Assembly (NCBI GenBank): GCA_964606855.1
Contig: CAZSHM010000003.1
Span: forward strand, 17,800 to 81,799
DNA from: UBA7185 sp964606855
Lineage (GTDB): Bacteria > Bacillota > Peptococcia > Peptococcales > Peptococcaceae
Reading direction: 5' to 3'
Length of the DNA stretch: 64,000 nucleotides
Made by a program: the position numbers and the translations under genes
In this document: positions 34,841 to 43,382 of the stretch, piece after piece
Numbering within the stretch: the first letter of the stretch is position 1
Layout of the letters: each line of letters opens with the position of its first letter
The notes under the pieces: model-generated
Told to the model about the DNA's origin: nothing
The model's database searches: none
What the model saw: only the letters and a program-made list of their open reading frames with translations

Positions 34841-35749
34841 CTATATAAACTTTTTGATCATCCCCTGCGCCGCGGTGATATACTTTTGCGGCAATCCCTG
34901 CCGCCAGCAGATCGTCAGCGCCAGCCGCATGTCCGTCTGGATGGGGATGTAGCGCACTTCCGCCTCCCTGTCTAAGTTTCTCCTGCAGCCGACGCTTACA
35001 CCCTGATCCATCTTCAGCATCGCCGTCAGGACCTGCACACTGGAGAGATTCGCGATGATGCGGAGCTTTCCGTACTCCTCCAGCATTTCCAGAATCGGAA
35101 AGGCCTGATCATACCCCTGCGTGAAGCGCAGAAACGGGAGCTTTGCCGCGTCCTCCGGCGAGATCTGTTTCCTGTCATCCGCGATCCACTGGGAATGGGC
35201 AGCCGCGAGAACACACGGCTTTTCCGTCGAGACTTTGTAAAAGCAAAGATTCGTCCACGCCGAGAATTTCTCTTCGATCGGCTCTACAAAGTATCCGATC
35301 AGGACGGTGTTCGGATGCTCTTCCAGAAATTGCAGGCTCTTGTCGTTCTCGTAGAGGATGTCCGGAAATTCCGCATCGATCCCCTGCTCAAGCATGTAGG
35401 GGAGGAAACGCTCCACACTCCCCTGCCACCATCCACGGGGAAGCAGAACCGTCAGCTTCTCCCGCTTCTCCCGCGCGGCCCCCTTGGTCCGGATCGCCTC
35501 GATCTCGCGCTCCACTTTTTCCACCTCCGCAAACAGGCGCTCCGAGCGCACGGCGATCTGTTTCGCCTCCTCCGTCAGTTCGATGCCGCGATACGTGCGC
35601 AGGAGCAGTTTGATCTCCCAGTCATGCTCCAGCTTGTGCAGCGCAGCGCTGATCGTGGACGGCGCCACCGGAATCGATTCTGCCGCCAGGCGGATGGAAT
35701 TAAACCGGTATACCCGGCACAGATAGTCGAGCGGTTCGAGCTTCAACAT
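34841..35749 (-). CDS. LysR-type transcriptional regulator
   Basis: 302 residues with an N-terminal winged helix-turn-helix (1-62: LDYLCRVYRFNSIRLAAESIPVAPSTISAALHKLE and LLLRTYRGIELTEEA), a linker helix, and a periplasmic-binding-like effector domain. The recognition helix has Ser-Thr-Ile-Ser in place of the more usual Ser-x-x-Ser/Thr pattern. It lies between the zinc-ribbon gene and the permease of cluster B, all on one strand, so it most likely controls uptake or hydrolysis of the cluster's substrate. Cluster A has no regulator gene. Confidence 0.92.
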   Translation of the reverse strand: MLKLEPLDYLCRVYRFNSIRLAAESIPVAPSTISAALHKLEHDWEIKLLLRTYRGIELTEEAKQIAVRSERLFAEVEKVEREIEAIRTKGAAREKREKLTVLLPRGWWQGSVERFLPYMLEQGIDAEFPDILYENDKSLQFLEEHPNTVLIGYFVEPIEEKFSAWTNLCFYKVSTEKPCVLAAAHSQWIADDRKQISPEDAAKLPFLRFTQGYDQAFPILEMLEEYGKLRIIANLSSVQVLTAMLKMDQGVSVGCRRNLDREAEVRYIPIQTDMRLALTICWRQGLPQKYITAAQGMIKKFI

Positions 35750-35803
35750 TGGAATCCCCCCATTCTTCTCGCTGTCGAACCTGGATTGCCCCCTTCTCGA
35801 GAC

Positions 35804-35831
35804 AGTATACCATAGAATCGAGTTTCATAAA
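35804..35831 (-). promoter_or_regulatory. probable promoter of the LysR gene
   Basis: Minus strand TTTATG (35826-35831), 16-base spacer, TATACT (35804-35809), 55 bases before the start. The -35 box is weak. The surrounding gap 35750-35983 is AT-rich and holds no other feature. Confidence 0.5.
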
Positions 35832-35983
35832 TTTATTTTATGCAATCTTGCTCCCAGAAACTTGAAAAAGAATCATCTTCCAGAATGGAAGGGAGCCGCC
35901 CTGCCGAAACAGGACCGCTCCCCGCACAAACCGCGCTCGCACAGCGATAAAAACACTCGTTTTCCTCGCCTGTCCGCGCCCTT

Positions 35984-36400
35984 TTACCCTCTCGCTCTGC
36001 GCCGTTTAAATTTCTCAAAATCCGGCAGGCCTGTCTTCAGGCCGTGATCGTCCAGCAGATCGATATTTTTTAAGATCCAGGTGATCATATCGGCCACCTT
36101 GGAGATGTTCAGCTGCGTATTCAGATCATTCTCTTCCATGTCATAGAAATAGTTGAACTGGAAATTCTCCACATAGTACTCCGCCAAGTCATAGACCGCT
36201 TTCTCCACCCCGAACTCCGTCTTCTCACACTTTGGGCAATAGAGTTCCAATCCGGCGCCGCCATAGATGTCATAGATCACCAAACCCGTCGTCAATTTCC
36301 CGCCGCAGCGCTTGCAGACGCACCGCTCCTGCCGCGCCTTCAGCATCTCCTTCTCTGTCTCGCTGCTGCCCTGACCGCCTCGAGCCATCCCTTCGCCCAT
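35984..36400 (-). CDS. CxCxxC...CxxC zinc-ribbon-like protein, paralogue B
   Basis: 138 residues. Cys27-x-Cys29-x2-Cys32 (CVCKRCGG) and Cys55-x2-Cys58 (YCPKC) match paralogue A, as do EFGVEKAVYDLAEYYVE and LNISKVADMITWILKN. The N-terminal 20 residues are Gly/Glu/Arg-rich and differ from A. The C-terminus is basic (KFKRRRARG), unlike the acidic end of A. Starts three bases after the ABC ATPase gene, the reverse of the order in cluster A. Function unknown; probable metal-binding partner of the ATPase. Confidence 0.82.
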   Translation of the reverse strand: MGEGMARGGQGSSETEKEMLKARQERCVCKRCGGKLTTGLVIYDIYGGAGLELYCPKCEKTEFGVEKAVYDLAEYYVENFQFNYFYDMEENDLNTQLNISKVADMITWILKNIDLLDDHGLKTGLPDFEKFKRRRARG

Positions 36401-36403
36401 CGC

Positions 36404-37231
36404 TCACGCCTCGCTTTCCATGTCTTGCATCCACACATCCCGCTTCATCCGCAGTTCCTCGCCGATATGGATCTGAAACGTTCCGTCTTTATGTTCTACG
36501 TATGTGGGGTGTCCAAAGAAATCACTCAGGGTTCCGGCAGAGAATACCTCCGCGATGTCCCCCTGCGCATAGACTTTCCCGTTTTGCAAAAGCAGCGCTT
36601 TCTGATAAAACGGCAGAATCTCCTCCGCATGGTGCGTGACAGAGACGACGGTCACATCCGTTGTCTCCGCGATCTCCTGCAGGGTATTCAAAAAGAACTC
36701 CCGCGCGATCAGATCCAGCCCGTTCAGTGGCTCATCCAGCAGCAGCAGTCTCGGCGGCACCATCAGGGCGCGCGCCAGCAGCACCCGCTGCCGCTGCCCC
36801 TGTGAAAGCATGTCATAGGGATAGTCCGCCCGCGCGGCGACGCCAAGCGCCTTTAAAAGGTCTCTCGCCTTTCTCACATCGGCATCCCGGATCTCCCTCT
36901 GCCGCCCCAGCCCGCCGAATTTTGCCGCCAGGACGATATCTAGGCCGCTCTCCCGGCGGAAACAGCGGTCCAGAAACGAGGCGCTGACAAAGCCGACACG
37001 TTTTCGCAGTTCCGCCGCGCTCTTCCCGTCCAGCGTTTCTCCGAACAGTTTCACAGAGCCCTTGTTGTGGGATTTATAGCCCGCAACCGTACTCAGCAGG
37101 GTCGTCTTGCCGCACCCGTTCGCGCCGAAGACGATCCAGTGCTCCCGCTCCCGAACCGTCCAGTTGATGTCCTGCAGCAGGTACTTGCTGCCCTGTTTGT
37201 GGGATAACCCGTTTGTCTCGATCACATGCAT
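36404..37231 (-). CDS. stand-alone ABC ATPase, YlmA-like, paralogue B
   Basis: 275 residues, one ABC domain: Walker A GANGCGKTT at 36-44, signature LSQGQRQR, Walker B LLLLDEPLNGLD, H-loop SVTHHAEEILPF. As in copy A, the core is followed by a short beta-rich tail (DGTFQIHIGEE). No transmembrane subunit is nearby and the adjacent gene is the zinc-ribbon protein. ATG 37231 gives nine-base spacing to AAGGA; the ATG two codons upstream is too close to it. Confidence 0.9.
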   Translation of the reverse strand: MHVIETNGLSHKQGSKYLLQDINWTVREREHWIVFGANGCGKTTLLSTVAGYKSHNKGSVKLFGETLDGKSAAELRKRVGFVSASFLDRCFRRESGLDIVLAAKFGGLGRQREIRDADVRKARDLLKALGVAARADYPYDMLSQGQRQRVLLARALMVPPRLLLLDEPLNGLDLIAREFFLNTLQEIAETTDVTVVSVTHHAEEILPFYQKALLLQNGKVYAQGDIAEVFSAGTLSDFFGHPTYVEHKDGTFQIHIGEELRMKRDVWMQDMESEA

Positions 37232-37297
37232 GCGCATCTGTCCTTCTATTGGAATCAAAAAAAAGGAAGTTAAAAAATGATGGGGATCAAAAGACCA

Positions 37298-37341
37298 GCC
37301 TGCCGGCGCCCGCGGTTTCGCGCGCAGGATCGCCGGCAGGC
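37298..37341 (-). terminator. probable terminator between AP enzyme B and ABC ATPase B
   Basis: Perfect 11-bp stem GCCTGCCGGCG / CGCCGGCAGGC with a 22-base loop and TGGTCTTTTG after it. The T-run is short, so partial read-through to the ABC gene is likely. Confidence 0.55.
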
Positions 37342-37416
37342 CGGATGCTCCCGTTTTTCTCCGTCAAACAAGCTGCCCCACACAGAACCGCGTCCTCTTC
37401 CGTGTGGCGGGCGTCT

Positions 37417-39534
37417 CTACCGAATCAGTCGCTTCCCGAGCGGCAGAGCCCATTCATCCCCGCGCTCATATTTTGTCTCCTCGAAGTCCTCCAGGGCCTG
37501 GTAGATGACGCCGCCCTCGACGTTCCCCGGCATCGGCGTGTCGGTCAGATAGCAGATCGTGGGCACGATGTCCGTAATATGCACCGGCCGGTCGATCAGG
37601 GCGCCCTTCTTCAATCCCGCACCTCCCATGACGCAGAGGTTCTGCATGGACCAGCCCTCATGGTGCGCCGTGGAGAAGGTGTTCGCGTGCTCATTGTTGA
37701 ACGTCGGAACCAGCTGGAAGAAGATGTCCCCGCAGTGCACGCCGCCCATGCCCAGATACTCCATCTCATCCCGCGTGAAGCAGTGCGCAATCACGCGCTT
37801 GCCGTCCGCATTGCGATAGTTGTACAAGTCGCTGATAAGATCCAGCACCAGCTGGTGGTAGTCCTCCGGCTCGACAATCCCCTCCGGATCTCTGCCCTTG
37901 AGATTGACATAGACATGGGAGGAGCGCTTCGCAACCGCCCGCGTTTTGCTCCAGTCCACTTCCAGTTTTCCCTCTGCGTTGCGCTTGGTCACGGTATAGC
38001 CCAGCTTGGTCATCACTTCCGTGGAGATCCCGCCGATGGAGCCGATCCCGCCGTACTCGTCCCCCTCGCTGTGCGGCATGCAGCCGTGGTCGCTCACGAC
38101 AAAGATGGTCGTGTCCCCATCCAGATACTGCAGCATTTCGCCGATGAATTTGTCGTTCTCCATATAGACGGCGTCGATCAGATCCCGGTAGTACTGGTAA
38201 TCCTCGTTTCTGCCCGGCACGGTGTTCTGCACGAACCAGTGCTGGAAGTTGTCGATGGAGTGGATATGCACATAGTACAGCTGCCAGTCCGGATACTTTT
38301 GGAACAGCCAATGGGTCGCCTTGGCGAACCATTCGCAGCCCTCCTTCGCATAGGTGTCAAAGACCAGCTTGTCGTTCTCCTTGGACTTCCCGCGCACATC
38401 GACAGATGCGAACTGGATCAGCGGGCCGACCGCGTCGTACAATTCGCGGCCCATCTCCCGCGGGTAGAAGTAATCCAGATTATCCATGTCCGTCGCGTGG
38501 GAGAAATACACAACCGCGCTGCTGCCGTCCTCGGCGATGTCGCAGAGGTTGATCTTATACGCGACCTTGTGCTCCTCCTCGTCGAACATATAGAAATCGT
38601 AGATGAACTCGGACCAGTTCCCGATCCCTGTGACGCTGCCCAGCGGCTTCTCCGTCTTCTTGTTCCTGTAGATCGTCGCCGTATCGTAGTGCGCGCCGTC
38701 AGAGGCGCTGAGCACGATAAACCGCCGCGCGGTACCGGTTCCCAGAATCACCGCGGCTTCCTTCGCGCCCTCCGGCAGCGGGAAACTCCAGTTCGTCGGG
38801 TTCTTCAGCGCGGTCCGGATCTTATCCGCCTTGCTGGGTCTGTAGTGCTCCTGATGTTCCGCCGCTGCCTCCGCCGCCCGCTCATAGTCCTCCACGCCGC
38901 TCGGGTAGGACAAAACACCCTCCGGGGAGGACCAGGGCATCCGCACATCCATCCTGGATACTTTTGCCTTCTTCTGCATCTCCTCATACTGGTCGCCCAT
39001 AATGATGCAGTCCTTGTTGTCGCTCTTCACGGCATGCGGCGTAAACTCCATCGGAAAATCTCCCTCCTCCAGGAAGGCGACTTTCTGATAGTCGAGCGTG
39101 CAGCGCAAAAACGGCACGACACCGGAGCCGTCGACAAACACACCGTACGGGTCGTCCTGGATGCGCGGCGGCCAGGCCTCGCAATAGCTCAGCGCGATGC
39201 TGCGCTTCCCCGCTTTGGAGAACGCTTCCCAGATAAAATCCGATGTCACATTCAGGCTCGTCCAGTTGACCTCTTCCAAGCTCAGGCTCTGTCCCAGAGT
39301 CTGATTGTTGTAGCACGTGATGCCGTGCGTCCGAGGCAGATTTCCCGTGGCAATCGAGCACCAGTTCGGCGGCGTGACGCTCGGCAGCGCGCCGATCATG
39401 GCGAGACTCGAATTCGCGACGCCTTGGTCCAGCAGCTTTTTCAAGTTCGGCATTTTGCCAGCATCCATCAATCGTTTGCACTGCACCGGATCCGCGGAAT
39501 CCAGGCCGATCACCATCGCTCTCTTCAATCCCAT
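37417..39534 (-). CDS. alkaline-phosphatase-superfamily hydrolase (type I phosphodiesterase-like), paralogue B
   Basis: 705 residues, cytoplasmic (no signal peptide). Metal ligand Asp12 in MVIGLDSADP, nucleophile Thr54 in SVTPPNWCSIATG followed by PRTHGI, VHIHSIDNFQHWF for Asp and His, and VVSDHGC for Asp-His. Near the C-terminus it reads STAHHEGWSM, keeping a His where paralogues A and C have Tyr. It ends MPGNVEGGVIYQALEDFEE plus a basic tail LPLGKRLIR. The most divergent of the three copies. First gene of cluster B with its own promoter, starting seven bases after AGGAGG. Substrate unknown. Confidence 0.85.
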   Translation of the reverse strand: MGLKRAMVIGLDSADPVQCKRLMDAGKMPNLKKLLDQGVANSSLAMIGALPSVTPPNWCSIATGNLPRTHGITCYNNQTLGQSLSLEEVNWTSLNVTSDFIWEAFSKAGKRSIALSYCEAWPPRIQDDPYGVFVDGSGVVPFLRCTLDYQKVAFLEEGDFPMEFTPHAVKSDNKDCIIMGDQYEEMQKKAKVSRMDVRMPWSSPEGVLSYPSGVEDYERAAEAAAEHQEHYRPSKADKIRTALKNPTNWSFPLPEGAKEAAVILGTGTARRFIVLSASDGAHYDTATIYRNKKTEKPLGSVTGIGNWSEFIYDFYMFDEEEHKVAYKINLCDIAEDGSSAVVYFSHATDMDNLDYFYPREMGRELYDAVGPLIQFASVDVRGKSKENDKLVFDTYAKEGCEWFAKATHWLFQKYPDWQLYYVHIHSIDNFQHWFVQNTVPGRNEDYQYYRDLIDAVYMENDKFIGEMLQYLDGDTTIFVVSDHGCMPHSEGDEYGGIGSIGGISTEVMTKLGYTVTKRNAEGKLEVDWSKTRAVAKRSSHVYVNLKGRDPEGIVEPEDYHQLVLDLISDLYNYRNADGKRVIAHCFTRDEMEYLGMGGVHCGDIFFQLVPTFNNEHANTFSTAHHEGWSMQNLCVMGGAGLKKGALIDRPVHITDIVPTICYLTDTPMPGNVEGGVIYQALEDFEETKYERGDEWALPLGKRLIR

Positions 39535-39611
39535 CGTTTTCCCTCCTAAATCCGTTTCACTCTGCTTTGCACCAGGATCCTCTAAATTCGCGAATTTCCT
39601 TTTCCGCTTGT

Positions 39612-39641
39612 ATTCTATCGCCGCCCGCGCCTGTCCGGCAA
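39612..39641 (-). promoter_or_regulatory. promoter of cluster B (AP enzyme B)
   Basis: Minus strand TTGCCG (39636-39641), 18-base spacer, TAGAAT (39612-39617), about 75 bases before the start. The gap 39535-39847 otherwise holds the groEL terminator. Confidence 0.65.
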
Positions 39642-39748
39642 GCGAATCTATGTGAGGTTGCCCCTTCTAAACTCATTTCCTGCAAGTTCAGAAACCTTAT
39701 CGTTTCCGAGCCCGCCTCCCGCCCTCCGCCGTGCCCGCCGGAGGATAA

Positions 39749-39795
39749 AAAAACACCCCCGACACACGGACGGGGAATCGCCCGTGTGTCGGGGG
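39749..39795 (-). terminator. intrinsic terminator after groEL
   Basis: Perfect 14-bp stem CCCCCGACACACGG / CCGTGTGTCGGGGG, 12-base loop, then TGTTTTTTT on the minus strand. Confidence 0.92.
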
Positions 39796-39847
39796 GTTGC
39801 TGTTTGAAACCAGACCTCGGCGCGCCGCGCGGGCGCCGCCGAAAGAA

Positions 39848-41464
39848 TTACATCATGCCGTTCATGCCGTTGTCCATCGGTGCGGGCTGCTCCTTGGTCA
39901 CGTCGGCGACCAGGCTCTCTGTCGTCAGGATCATGGCCGCAATGCTGGCCGCATTCTGCAGCGCGGAGCGCGTCACTTTGGCAGGATCCACGATGCCGGC
40001 CTGGATCATGTCCTCATAGACGTCGGTGCGGGCGTTATACCCCTGCCCCAGCGGCAGCGCCTTCACATGCTCCGCCACCACAGAGCCCTCTTTGCCGGCG
40101 TTGAGCGCGATCTGACGAACCGGCTCCTCCAGGGCGCGCTTGACAATGTTGACGCCGGTCTGGGCATCGTCCAGATCCAGCTGGAGCGCATCCAGGGCGG
40201 GCAGAATGTTGAGGAACGCGGTGCCGCCGCCCGGCACGATGCCCTCCTGCACAGCCGCCTTCGTGGCAGCCAGCGCATCCTCGATGCGGTGTTTCTTCTC
40301 GGTCAGCTCGGTCTCGGTCGCCGCGCCCACATGGATGACGGCAACGCCGCCGGCCAGTTTGGCCACCCGCTCCATGTACTTGTCGCGGTCAAAGTCCGAG
40401 GTCGTATCCTCGGCCAGCACGCGGATCTGCGCCACACGCGCCTCGATATCGGCCTTGTTGCCCGCGCCCTCCACGATGGTGGTGTTCTCCTTGCCCACGG
40501 TGACCTTGGAAGCACTGCCCAGCATATCGATGGTGGTGTCCTCCAGCTTGTAGCCGAGCTCCTCGGTGATGACTTCGCCGCCGGTCAGGATGGCGATATC
40601 CTGCAGCATCTCTTTTCTGCGGTCGCCAAAGCCCGGCGCCTTGACCGCCACGCAGGTGAAGGTGCCTCTCAGTTTGTTCAGCAGCATCGTGGTCAGCGCT
40701 TCGCCTTCCACATCCTCCGCGATCAGGAGCAGCGGACGGCTGGCCTGCACAACCTGCTCCAGCACCGGCAGAATCTCCTGGATGTTGCTGATCTTCTTGT
40801 CGGTCAGGAGAATCAGCGGGTTGTCCAGCACGGAGACCATTTTCTCGGTGTCGGTCACCATATAGGGCGAAATGTACCCGCGGTCGAACTGCATCCCTTT
40901 GACGACATCCAGCGTGGTGCCGAACGTCTGGGAATCCTCGACCGTGATGACACCCTCCTTGCCGACCACCTCCATGGCCTCGGCAATCAGCTCGCCGATC
41001 TTGTAATCATCACAGGAAACCGCCGCCACCTGGGCGATCTCCTCTTTCGTCTCGATCTTCTGGGACAGTTTGCCGATCGCCTCCACCGAGGCGTCCACCG
41101 CCTCCTGAATCCCCTGGCGGATAACCATCGGGTTCGCGCCCGCGGCCACGTTCTTCAGGCCTTCCCGCACCATCGCCTGGGCCAGGACCGTCGCCGTCGT
41201 GGTGCCGTCGCCCGCCACATCGTTGGTCTTGGTGGCGACTTCCTTCAGCAGCTGTGCGCCCATATCTTCAAAGGGATCCTCCAGATCAATCTCCCGCGCG
41301 ATGGATACACCGTCGTTGGTGATCACCGGAGAGCCGTATTTCTTGCCCACCACGACGTTTCTGCCCTTCGGCCCCAGCGTCACCTTGACCGCCTCCGCCA
41401 CCGCGTTGACACCGATCTCCAGAGATTTTCTGGCTTCTTCCCCAAAACGAATTTCTTTCGCCAT
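39848..41464 (-). CDS. groL: chaperonin GroEL (60 kDa)
   Basis: 538 residues, normal length. ATP-binding LGPKGRNVVV and GDGTTTATVLAQ, and the apical and equatorial signatures AAVEEGIVPGGG-type AAVQEGIVPGGGTAF. The tail is NGMNGMM, a shorter version of the usual GGM repeat. Forms the tetradecamer with the GroES lid for protein folding. ATG 41464 is nine bases after AGGAGG. 177 bases downstream of groES in the same transcript, under CIRCE control. Confidence 0.99.
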   Translation of the reverse strand: MAKEIRFGEEARKSLEIGVNAVAEAVKVTLGPKGRNVVVGKKYGSPVITNDGVSIAREIDLEDPFEDMGAQLLKEVATKTNDVAGDGTTTATVLAQAMVREGLKNVAAGANPMVIRQGIQEAVDASVEAIGKLSQKIETKEEIAQVAAVSCDDYKIGELIAEAMEVVGKEGVITVEDSQTFGTTLDVVKGMQFDRGYISPYMVTDTEKMVSVLDNPLILLTDKKISNIQEILPVLEQVVQASRPLLLIAEDVEGEALTTMLLNKLRGTFTCVAVKAPGFGDRRKEMLQDIAILTGGEVITEELGYKLEDTTIDMLGSASKVTVGKENTTIVEGAGNKADIEARVAQIRVLAEDTTSDFDRDKYMERVAKLAGGVAVIHVGAATETELTEKKHRIEDALAATKAAVQEGIVPGGGTAFLNILPALDALQLDLDDAQTGVNIVKRALEEPVRQIALNAGKEGSVVAEHVKALPLGQGYNARTDVYEDMIQAGIVDPAKVTRSALQNAASIAAMILTTESLVADVTKEQPAPMDNGMNGMM

Positions 41465-41641
41465 TGTAATCATCCTCCTGTTTGATTCGATTGAACGCCG
41501 CGCCGTGCGCCCCGCGTCTCCGGGCAACGCACCCGCCGCTTCACGTCCGTTTTCCCGTTTCGGCGGATGCCTTGGGAGAAGGCATCCGCTCTGTATGCTC
41601 CGAAAGCCCCCGCGCCGCAGAGCGCGGCGCGGGCTGCCCGT

Positions 41642-41932
41642 TTACTCCAGCACGACCAAAATATCATCCTCATGCAACAGGATCAGTTCCTCGTCGTCAA
41701 ACTTGACCTCGATGCCCGCGTGCTTGCTGTAGACGACTTTATCGCCCACCTTCACTTCCAGCGGAATGCGCCCGCCGGCCGCCTGGGATACGTAACCGTT
41801 TCCGACCGCGATCACTTCGCCCTGATGCGGTTTCTCCTGAGCGGAGCCGGGCAGCACGATGCCGCTCTTGGTCTTCTCCTCCACTGCCACAGGTTTCACG
41901 GCGATTCTGTCGCCAATAGGTCTGATACTCAT
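41642..41932 (-). CDS. groS: co-chaperonin GroES (10 kDa)
   Basis: 96 residues with the expected IRPIGDRIAVKPVAVEEKTKSG start, the mobile loop KTKSGIVLP, and EELILLHEDDILVVLE at the C-terminus. First gene of the groESL operon. A GC hairpin (CGGCCGC / GCGGCCG) lies in its leader between CIRCE and the start codon. Confidence 0.99.
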   Translation of the reverse strand: MSIRPIGDRIAVKPVAVEEKTKSGIVLPGSAQEKPHQGEVIAVGNGYVSQAAGGRIPLEVKVGDKVVYSKHAGIEVKFDDEELILLHEDDILVVLE

Positions 41933-42001
41933 GATGAAAATGCCTCCTTAAAATAGTATACCTTTTTTTGCCGGCCGCGCTTCCGTGCGGCCGCTTTTTT
42001 G

Positions 42002-42028
42002 TTAGCACTCATTAAAGTCGAGTGCTAA
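42002..42028. promoter_or_regulatory. CIRCE operator (HrcA site)
   Basis: Perfect TTAGCACTC, nine-base spacer, GAGTGCTAA. It lies just downstream of the groES -10 box, the usual place for HrcA repression of heat-shock genes. hrcA itself is not in the window. Confidence 0.98.
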
Positions 42029-42035
42029 CATTTAT

Positions 42036-42063
42036 ATAATACCACCTTGTGAAAAAAATGCAA
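42036..42063 (-). promoter_or_regulatory. groESL promoter
   Basis: Minus strand TTGCAT (42058-42063), 16-base spacer, TATTAT (42036-42041), directly upstream of CIRCE. Confidence 0.7.
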
Positions 42064-42082
42064 GAGGTTTTTTCGAAAAAAA

Positions 42083-42110
42083 TTGCCAAAATGAAAAAAT
42101 AATTTATAAT
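42083..42110 (+). promoter_or_regulatory. promoter of the 5-formyl-THF cyclo-ligase gene
   Basis: TTGCCA (42083-42088), 16-base spacer, perfect TATAAT (42105-42110). Divergent from the groESL promoter, with the -35 boxes 19 bases apart. Confidence 0.75.
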
Positions 42111-42230
42111 AGAGGGAGATTCTATCCCGGTCGGTTCCCTTTCGCTTGTTCCGCTCGCGCCCCGCATGCCGCCGGCGGCGCATTTCCGCGCGGGAGGAAA
42201 AGACGCCGCCGGGAGGAAGGAGGCTTCTCT

Positions 42231-42875
42231 ATGCAGGAACCCAGCGAAACAGCCTGCCCGATGGCGGCGCATGAGCCGCCGGCGGACAGTTCGCCGGCTG
42301 TCCGCGCGGAGAAGGCGTCCCTGCGGCGGCGCTACAGAGCGCTGCGGCAGAGCCTGACCGCCGGGGAAGTGCGCGCCAAGAGCGCCGCCATTGCCGAGCG
42401 GCTGCTCACCCTGCCGCTCTGGAGGGAAAGCCGGACGGTGCTGCTCTATCTCTCCTTCCGGAATGAGGTGGAGACCGACGCGCTCTACCGCTTTGGCTGG
42501 CAGGCGGGCAAGCGGATGCTGTTGCCCATCTGCCAGGCTACAGAGAGAGATATGGAGGCCAGCGTTCTGGATTCCCTGGAGCAGCTCGTGCCCAACCGCT
42601 ACGGCATCCGCGAGCTGCCCCCCGCGCTGCAGCAGATCGTCGCCCCGGAGGAGATCGACCTCTGCCTCATCCCGGGGCTGGCCTTCGACCGCGCGGGCAC
42701 CCGCCTCGGCTCCGGCGCGGGCTACTATGACCGCTACCTGCTGCGGCTGCGCCCCGGCGTGCCGCGCGTCGCCCTGGCCTACGCCTGCCAGCTGCGCGGC
42801 ACCGCGCTCCCCCGCGACCGCCACGACCTGCCAATGGATGTGCTCATCACGGAGCAGGCGGTCTACACGTTCTGA
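42231..42875 (+). CDS. 5-formyltetrahydrofolate cyclo-ligase family protein
   Basis: ATP-dependent enzyme converting 5-formyl-THF to 5,10-methenyl-THF. Of 214 residues, the first 27 or so are a low-complexity extension. The fold starts at KASLRRRYRALRQSL, and the ATP/substrate loop GTRLGSGAGYYDRYL and the C-terminal HDLPMDVLITE are diagnostic. ATG seven bases after AGGAGG. Single-gene unit before the tRNA cluster. Confidence 0.94.
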   Translation: MQEPSETACPMAAHEPPADSSPAVRAEKASLRRRYRALRQSLTAGEVRAKSAAIAERLLTLPLWRESRTVLLYLSFRNEVETDALYRFGWQAGKRMLLPICQATERDMEASVLDSLEQLVPNRYGIRELPPALQQIVAPEEIDLCLIPGLAFDRAGTRLGSGAGYYDRYLLRLRPGVPRVALAYACQLRGTALPRDRHDLPMDVLITEQAVYTF

Positions 42876-42967
42876 ACTTGTCCGCCCGCACGATCCATCC
42901 CGCGCACAGGGCGCGGACTCCGCCCGTGGGACCCGCCGTGCGGGGCGCCTGTGTTTGCAAAAAACTG

Positions 42968-42996
42968 TTGACATTCCCCTGCGGATACGATAAAAT
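42968..42996 (+). promoter_or_regulatory. strong promoter for the tRNA cluster
   Basis: Perfect TTGACA (42968-42973), 17-base spacer, TAAAAT (42991-42996), 32 bases before tRNA-Glu. Confidence 0.85.
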
Positions 42997-43027
42997 AAGC
43001 GCGTCACGGGAAGCGGTGACACAGTGC

Positions 43028-43101
43028 GGCATGTTGGAGAAGTGGCTTAACTCACCAGCCTTTCACGCTGGCATTCACGGGTTCGAATCCCGTACATGTC
43101 A
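43028..43101 (+). tRNA. tRNA-Glu (anticodon TTC)
   Basis: Cloverleaf: acceptor GGCATGT / ACATGTC with one G-U pair, anticodon stem CCAGC / GCTGG with loop CTTTCAC, T-arm ACGGG TTCGAAT CCCGT, discriminator A. CCA is not encoded. Confidence 0.95.
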
Positions 43102-43106
43102 TATTC

Positions 43107-43179
43107 GGGTGTTTAGCTCAGCTGGGAGAGCGTCTGCCTTACAAGCAGGATGTCGGCGGTTCGAGTCCGTCAACGCCCA
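43107..43179 (+). tRNA. tRNA-Val (anticodon TAC)
   Basis: Acceptor GGGTGTT / AACGCCC, D-arm GCTCAGCTGGGAGAGC, anticodon loop CTTACAA, T-loop TTCGAGT. Five bases after tRNA-Glu, no encoded CCA. Confidence 0.95.
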
Positions 43180-43217
43180 TGGATTCTATCTTCCGGTTCG
43201 GTTTTACCGTTCCGCTC

Positions 43218-43290
43218 GCCGGTGTAGCGCAATTGGCAGAGCAGCTGATTTGTAATCAGCAGGTTGCGGGTTCGAGTCCCATCACCGGCT
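43218..43290 (+). tRNA. tRNA-Thr (anticodon TGT)
   Basis: Acceptor GCCGGTG / CACCGGC, anticodon stem CTGAT / ATCAG with loop TTTGTAA, T-arm GCGGG TTCGAGT CCCAT (one mismatch at the stem end), discriminator T. A TTTTTT run follows at once. Confidence 0.95.
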
Positions 43291-43382
43291 TTTTTTCATG
43301 CCAAAAAGCATTCTCTTGCTGCGCTTGTTGTTGGGCATGGCGTTACTCTATCACGCTTAGACTGCCTAGGAGGGCAAGCACA

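Noticed and set aside
43179..43382. In-frame N-terminal extension of the core-binding gene back to 43179
   Set aside because: It would translate the whole tRNA-Thr gene; the tRNA is well supported.
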